This document shows, piece by piece, positions 6,222 to 9,384 of a stretch of 9,384 nt of DNA; the first letter of the stretch is position 1; the number at the start of each line of letters is the position of its first letter. The stretch spans positions 1-9,384 of the forward strand of contig CALBGG010000032.1 of assembly GCA_937893605.1 (NCBI GenBank), written 5' to 3'. Origin of the DNA: an uncultured Clostridia bacterium (GTDB lineage: Bacteria > Bacillota > Clostridia > Oscillospirales > Oscillospiraceae). A program made the translations under genes and the position numbers. The notes beneath the pieces were generated by a model, which saw nothing but the letters and a program-made list of their open reading frames with translations, ran no database searches and was not told the DNA's origin.

Positions 6222-7154
6222 TCAGTCCGCGAACAGCGGGGTGGAGAGGTAGCGGTCGCCGGTGTCGGGCAGCAGCACTACAATGGTCTTGCCCTCGTTC
6301 TCCGGGCGCTTTGCAAGCTCGATAGCGGCCCATACAGCAGCGCCGGAGGAGATACCGACGAGCACACCCTCGCTCTTGCCGATCTCCTTGCCGACAGCGA
6401 ACGCGTCGTCGTTCTCGACGGGGATTATCTCGTCATAGATCTTGGTATCCAGCACCTCGGGAACAAAGCCCGCGCCGATGCCCTGGATCTTGTGTGAGCC
6501 GGCAACGCCTGTTGAGAGGACGGGAGAGCTCTTGGGCTCGACCGCAACGACCTTGACCTCGGGATTCTTGGACTTGAGGAACTGGCCTACGCCGGTGATC
6601 GTGCCGCCGGTGCCGACGCCTGCGACGAAGATATCGACCTTGCCGTCGGTGTCGGCGTAGATCTCGGGGCCGGTGGTCTCAAAGTGCGCCTTAGGGTTTG
6701 CGGCGTTGACGAACTGGCCGGGGATGAAGCTGTTGGGGATCTCCTTTGCAAGCTCGTCGGCCTTGGCGATAGCGCCCTTCATGCCCTTCGAGCCTTCGGT
6801 GAGAACGAGCTCCGCGCCGTATGCCTTCATAAGCTGACGGCGCTCAACGCTCATGGTCTCGGGCATGACGATGATTATGCGATAGCCTCTTGCGGCTGCG
6901 ACGGATGCAAGGCCGATGCCGGTGTTGCCGCTGGTCGGCTCGATTATTACGGAGTCGGCGTTCAGCAGACCCTTTGCCTCGGCATCGTCGATCATTGCCT
7001 TTGCGATTCTGTCCTTAACGGAGCCTGCGGGGTTAAAATACTCAAGCTTTGCGAGGATTTTAGCCTTGAGGCCGTGCTTCTTTTCAATGTGGGTGAGCTC
7101 AAGCAGCGGAGTGGAACCAATAAGCTGATCTGCGGAAGTGTATATTTTAGACAT
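6222..7154 (-). CDS. cysK: Cysteine synthase (O-acetylserine sulfhydrylase) CysK
   Basis: 310 aa, full length. A fold-type II PLP enzyme that makes L-cysteine from O-acetyl-L-serine and sulfide in the cytosol. Motifs: Schiff-base lysine K47 in NPAGSVKDR (41-49), substrate loop TSGNT (74-78), the phosphate-binding GTGGT (181-185), the SSGAA segment (269-273) contacting the PLP ring, and the C-terminal LPDTGDRYLST. Initiation is from ATG with AAGGAG 8 nt upstream. It is the first gene of cysK-HD-mnmA. A long leader of about 165 nt carries a putative operator, a small ORF and an attenuator-like hairpin, so expression is probably controlled at both initiation and leader level. No cysE is present in the window. 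A cystathionine beta-synthase-like role is less likely given the short form without CBS domains. Confidence 0.95.
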   Translation of the reverse strand: MSKIYTSADQLIGSTPLLELTHIEKKHGLKAKILAKLEYFNPAGSVKDRIAKAMIDDAEAKGLLNADSVIIEPTSGNTGIGLASVAAARGYRIIIVMPETMSVERRQLMKAYGAELVLTEGSKGMKGAIAKADELAKEIPNSFIPGQFVNAANPKAHFETTGPEIYADTDGKVDIFVAGVGTGGTITGVGQFLKSKNPEVKVVAVEPKSSPVLSTGVAGSHKIQGIGAGFVPEVLDTKIYDEIIPVENDDAFAVGKEIGKSEGVLVGISSGAAVWAAIELAKRPENEGKTIVVLLPDTGDRYLSTPLFAD

Positions 7155-7177
7155 GATATTATCTCCTTTTAATTATA

Positions 7178-7204
7178 ATGATTTAAAAATGATTTTAATG
7201 ATTT
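7178..7204. repeat. Three ATGATTT direct repeats in the cysK leader
   Basis: ATGATTT occurs at 7178-7184, 7189-7195 and 7198-7204, in very AT-rich DNA directly upstream of the cysK ribosome binding site. On the mRNA this gives three AAAUCAU units. They could keep the site unstructured or bind a factor; low complexity alone may explain them. Confidence 0.35.
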
Positions 7205-7228
7205 AAATGTTTTTTTGCTTGATGTTCG

Positions 7229-7258
7229 AAAAAAGCCTCAGCCCCGACATCGGAAGAC
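7229..7258 (-). terminator. Attenuator-like hairpin with U-tract in the cysK leader
   Basis: On the minus strand GTCTT (7258-7254) can pair with GAGGC (7239-7235, two G-U pairs), enclosing an inner CCG/CGG stem with an ATGT loop, and T6 (7234-7229) follows directly. That is the form of a weak intrinsic terminator inside the cysK leader. It overlaps the last six codons and stop of the small ORF at 7273-7238, including its single Cys codon, so a ribosome on that ORF would prevent folding. The stem is short, so the call is tentative. Confidence 0.4.
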
Positions 7259-7273
7259 AATATATGCAGCCAT
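7238..7273 (-). CDS. Putative 11-codon leader peptide of cysK containing one Cys
   Basis: ATG at 7273-7271 reads MAAYIVFRCRG then TGA. A GAGGT ribosome binding site (7285-7281) sits exactly 7 nt upstream, so initiation looks genuine. The ORF lies between the mapped-by-sequence cysK promoter and the cysK start, and its Cys codon TGT falls in the loop region of the U-tract hairpin. Position, initiation site and a Cys codon before a cysteine biosynthesis gene fit a translation-coupled sensor of Cys-tRNA. A single Cys codon is less than classical attenuators carry, so chance remains possible. Confidence 0.5.
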   Translation of the reverse strand: MAAYIVFRCRG

Positions 7274-7298
7274 GATGTTTACCTCGGTTCGATATTAA

Positions 7299-7330
7299 AT
7301 ACTACTAACTTCGTAGGTTGGTAGTAGTAT
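7299..7330 (-). promoter_or_regulatory. Putative Rrf2 operator at the cysK transcription start
   Basis: An inverted repeat with arms atactactaac (7299-7309) and ggtagtagtat (7320-7330), matching 10/11, lies just downstream of and into the -10 box. Its 7299-7318 part matches 16/20 with the element in the rrf2 promoter. A protein bound here would cover the predicted start of transcription and block cysK. Confidence 0.6.
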
Positions 7331-7354
7331 AAGCCCGTATTCCCAATTTGTCAA
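7326..7354 (-). promoter_or_regulatory. SigmaA promoter of the cysK operon
   Basis: On the minus strand, consensus TTGACA (7354-7349) and TATACT (7331-7326) are separated by 17 nt, giving a start near 7319 and a leader of about 165 nt before the cysK ATG. The -10 box overlaps the dyad of the putative operator. Confidence 0.8.
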
Positions 7355-7377
7355 TAGCCTCGCGCAAAAAAATATGA

Positions 7378-7423
7378 AAAAACGCAGCTGTCAAAAAGTA
7401 TACCTTTTGACAGCTGCGTTTTT
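7378..7423. repeat. 19-bp perfect palindrome centred on GTATAC, terminator-like (copy 1)
   Basis: The arms aaaaacgcagctgtcaaaa and ttttgacagctgcgttttt are exact complements around agtatacc. With A5 and T5 ends it has the form of a bidirectional intrinsic terminator. However, it lies between two genes that diverge (cysK leftwards, the repeat protein rightwards), so no annotated gene ends here. Its core 7388-7419 is 28/32 identical to 7546-7577. It may insulate the two promoters or be a dispersed palindromic element. Confidence 0.6.
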
Positions 7424-7545
7424 CTAATGTCATGATAACTGAAAATAGTCAAAATTGCAATATATTATGCGAAATTTCTCGAAAAAATGCCTTGATTTTA
7501 TTGAATTTCCCGTTATCAGCCACAAAAAATGCGTAAATTACTTGA

Positions 7546-7571
7546 CTGTCAAAAGGTATACTTTGTGACAG
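7546..7571. repeat. GTATAC palindrome copy 2, in the promoter region of the repeat protein gene
   Basis: A 26-nt palindrome from ctgtca to tgacag, 11 of 13 positions paired canonically plus one G-T pair. It is related to copy 1 158 nt to the left. It contains TATACT (7557-7562), a plausible -10 for the gene starting at 7600, although no good -35 lies 17 nt upstream. The location just before the ribosome binding site would suit an operator. Confidence 0.5.
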
Positions 7572-7599
7572 CCGCGTGAAAAAATAACGGGAGGAAAAT

Positions 7600-9237
7600 A
7601 TGAAGAAACGAATACTAAGCCTGCTGCTCGTGCTGCTGATGGTTGTATCATTGGTGCCGACCGCAGCGCTGGCAGAGGACGATGTCGTCGCCTACGGGGT
7701 CACCGGCGGCAATATCTATTTTAATAAATCGACAGGGGAAATAACGGGCTGCGACTCTGAAGTAACTGAAGCAAATATTCCGTCCGAGATTGACGGTGCC
7801 ACGGTGACGAGCATCGGCGATTGGGCATTCATCGCCTGTAATAGCCTAACGAGTATTGATATCCCATACAGTGTGAAATATATTGGCGACGATATATTTT
7901 CCGGCGGTTATTCACTAACATATATAAATGTTTCAGAGGACAATACAGCATACTGTTCGGTTGACGGAATTCTGTTTAATAAGGATAAAACAAAGCTTAT
8001 CAAATATCCTGCGAAAAAGATAGATACTTCTTATACAATCCCAAATAGCGTGACGAGTATTGGCTACGCTGCATTCTCCCATTGCATGAGCCTGACTAGC
8101 GTCACAATCCCTGACAGTGTTACGGACATTGATGCTATTGCATTCGCTGGCTGCACAAATCTGACGGGTATCACAATTCCCTACAATGTTACGAGTATCG
8201 TCGGTGTATTTGAAGGCTGTACGAGTTTGACAAGCATAACGCTTCCGAGTAGACTGACATACATAGGAGGATCTGCATTCTACGACTGCACGAGCCTTAC
8301 GAGCATCACGATTCCGGATGGCGTGACAAGTATTGGGTGGTGGGCGTTTCGCAACTGCACGGGCTTGACGAGTATCAAGATACCGGATAGCGTGACGAAT
8401 ATTGATCAGCAAGCTTTCCAAGACTGCGTAAACCTTACGGACATCACAATCTCTGACGGCGTGACATATATCGGTGACTGGGCATTTAACGGCTGTACTG
8501 GATTGACGAGTATCACGATCCCGAGAAGTGTTATGAGCATCGGCTATGACCCATTCTGTTGCTGTACTGACTTAACGAGCATAGATGTTGTGAATGAAAA
8601 TACGGTATACAGTTCTGTTGATGGAGTTTTATTTAATAAGGATATAACAGAGCTCATCAGATACCCTGCTGGAAAAACTGATACTTCTTATACGATTCCT
8701 GATAGCGTAACGAGCATCGGTTACGAGGCATTTCATGGATGTACTAACCTTACGAGCGTAACTATCCCTAATAGTGTGGCGAGGATCGACAACGGTGCAT
8801 TCGTCGACTGCGCTAATCTTAAGGGCATCACGCTCCCTGACAAAGTGACGAGCATTGGCGGCCAGGCGTTTTGGGATTGTTCTAACCTCACAGATGTATA
8901 TTATACCGGTACAGAAGAACAGTGGAGCGCGATAGAAATTGCTGATGGCAACGACGACATTCTGAACGCAACTATCCACTACAACTACCACGAACACGTC
9001 ACCGAGCTCCGCAACGCAGTTGAGCCCACATGCACCGAGGCCGGCTACACCGGCGACGAGGTATGTACGATCTGCGGCGAAACTATATCTCAGGGTGAGA
9101 CTATCGAGGCGACGGGCCATCACTTCAAGGGCAAGACCTGCACCGACTGCGGCGCGACCCGCTCCACGGCCGACGTTATCCGCAGCTGGTTCCAGGATGT
9201 AAAAACTTTCTTTGACAAGCTTTTCGGAAGAATATAA
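7600..9237 (+). CDS. Secreted BspA-like leucine-rich-repeat (LRR_5) protein
   Basis: 545 aa. Residues 1-25 are a clear Sec signal peptide (MKKR, then a Leu/Val core) with an AALA-E cleavage site. From about 45 to 440 run tandem units of the form SVTSIGxxAFxxCxxLTSITIPD, the TpLRR/BspA (LRR_5) pattern, a solenoid used for protein or host-surface contact. Two breaks at about 111-150 and 330-369 carry a non-repeat insert with SVDGxLFNKD. Residues 464-545 hold a Cys-rich module (CTEAGYTGDEVCTICGE and CTDCG), then an amphipathic tail VIRSWFQDVKTFFDKLFGRI. No LPxTG or S-layer domain is visible, so it is released or held non-covalently. GGAGG lies 5 nt before the ATG. It stands alone. The ends are GC-richer than the repeat region, suggesting modular assembly. 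Ligand unknown. Confidence 0.9.
   Translation: MKKRILSLLLVLLMVVSLVPTAALAEDDVVAYGVTGGNIYFNKSTGEITGCDSEVTEANIPSEIDGATVTSIGDWAFIACNSLTSIDIPYSVKYIGDDIFSGGYSLTYINVSEDNTAYCSVDGILFNKDKTKLIKYPAKKIDTSYTIPNSVTSIGYAAFSHCMSLTSVTIPDSVTDIDAIAFAGCTNLTGITIPYNVTSIVGVFEGCTSLTSITLPSRLTYIGGSAFYDCTSLTSITIPDGVTSIGWWAFRNCTGLTSIKIPDSVTNIDQQAFQDCVNLTDITISDGVTYIGDWAFNGCTGLTSITIPRSVMSIGYDPFCCCTDLTSIDVVNENTVYSSVDGVLFNKDITELIRYPAGKTDTSYTIPDSVTSIGYEAFHGCTNLTSVTIPNSVARIDNGAFVDCANLKGITLPDKVTSIGGQAFWDCSNLTDVYYTGTEEQWSAIEIADGNDDILNATIHYNYHEHVTELRNAVEPTCTEAGYTGDEVCTICGETISQGETIEATGHHFKGKTCTDCGATRSTADVIRSWFQDVKTFFDKLFGRI
7930..8724 (+). repeat. Duplicated module inside the LRR gene, period 657 nt
   Basis: Codons 111-156 (7930-8067) and 330-375 (8587-8724) encode the same succession: an EDN/NENT turn, SVDGxLFNKD, LIKYPA or LIRYPA, DTSYTIP, SVTSIGY. 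The offset is exactly 219 codons. DNA identity is clear but many third positions differ, so the duplication is not recent. Confidence 0.75.
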
Positions 9238-9264
9238 TTGCAGCATAACAAGACATAAACCCAA

Positions 9265-9288
9265 ACGCCGGGGCTTTTGCCCCGGCGT
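9265..9288 (+). terminator. GC-rich hairpin after the LRR gene, probable terminator
   Basis: The arms acgccggggc and gccccggcgt are perfect complements with a TTTT loop, 27 nt after the LRR gene stop. Stem strength and place fit a terminator, but there is no U-tract downstream (gcggcctgaataag), so termination may be inefficient or factor-assisted. The rest of the window (9289-9384) has a TTGACA at 9321-9326 without a convincing -10 and no gene. Confidence 0.6.
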
Positions 9289-9384
9289 GCGGCCTGAATA
9301 AGCGGAAGTTTGTGCGTCTTTTGACAAGATTGTGAAAAACTCACAAAAAATCATACGCAAGTTTGGGTTACCTGCGAATTTCAG

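Noticed and set aside
7155..7320. T-box or known riboswitch in the cysK leader
   Set aside because: No T-box AGGGUGGNACCGCG-like core and no SAM or other riboswitch signature could be found; the leader is explained better by the small ORF and hairpin.
7820..8900. Regularly spaced repeats resembling a CRISPR-like array
   Set aside because: The periodicity is about 69 nt in frame and encodes degenerate leucine-rich repeats; units are diverged and there are no identical repeats with unique spacers and no cas genes.
9321..9349. Promoter for a gene beyond the right edge (TTGACA at 9321)
   Set aside because: No -10-like hexamer occurs 16-18 nt downstream; bases there are A-rich without TATAAT similarity.
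8629..9360. 243-codon minus-strand frame opposite the end of the LRR gene (and another at 7933-8421)
   Set aside because: Their repetitive peptides mirror the leucine-rich repeats on the other strand; openness follows from the repeat codons. No ribosome binding site or family motif.

Overview
The window looks like chromosomal DNA of an anaerobic gut-type Bacillota (Clostridia; an Oscillospirales- or Lachnospirales-like bacterium would fit). This is inferred from strong AGGAGG-type ribosome binding sites, consensus SigmaA promoters, the Rrf2/MnmA/CysK neighbourhood, and a secreted BspA-like leucine-rich-repeat protein. No rRNA, tRNA, CRISPR, transposase or phage gene is visible.

Layout. (1) Positions 1-246 hold the last 14 codons of a plus-strand gene and two perfect palindromes between it and the convergent operon. 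(2) Positions 247-4050, minus strand, form an amino-acid or carboxylate utilisation cassette: a LysR-type regulator, a class V (cysteine-desulfurase-like) PLP enzyme and a DAACS/SLC1-type transporter. The last two form an operon behind a near-consensus promoter whose -35 element and part of whose spacer lie inside a 33-nt palindrome. (3) Positions 4096-7354 form a sulfur module. An Rrf2 regulator with three cysteines (plus strand) converges on the minus-strand operon cysK - HD-domain hydrolase - mnmA. The rrf2 and cysK promoters share a 20-nt motif (16/20 identical), which is the likely operator of the Rrf2 protein. The cysK leader also contains a well-initiated 11-codon ORF with one Cys codon that overlaps a terminator-like hairpin. 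(4) Positions 7355-7599 contain two related palindromes centred on GTATAC. (5) Positions 7600-9237, plus strand, encode a secreted BspA-type leucine-rich-repeat protein, followed by a GC-rich hairpin.

Working together: CysK makes cysteine, the sulfur source for MnmA's 2-thiolation of tRNA uridine 34. Expression is probably set by the Rrf2 protein binding at the cysK start site and by translation of the Cys-containing leader ORF. The HD protein is translationally coupled to MnmA but its substrate is unknown. No cysteine desulfurase gene is present in the window: the class V enzyme at 1512-2801 lacks a recognisable catalytic cysteine.

Most striking observations: the shared Rrf2 box, the Cys leader ORF with its attenuator-like hairpin, a transporter that has lost the NMDGT cation-binding motif, and a terminator-like palindrome placed between two divergent genes. 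I see nothing that can be called a wholly new system. The cysK leader and the Rrf2 circuit are the best candidates for undescribed regulation.
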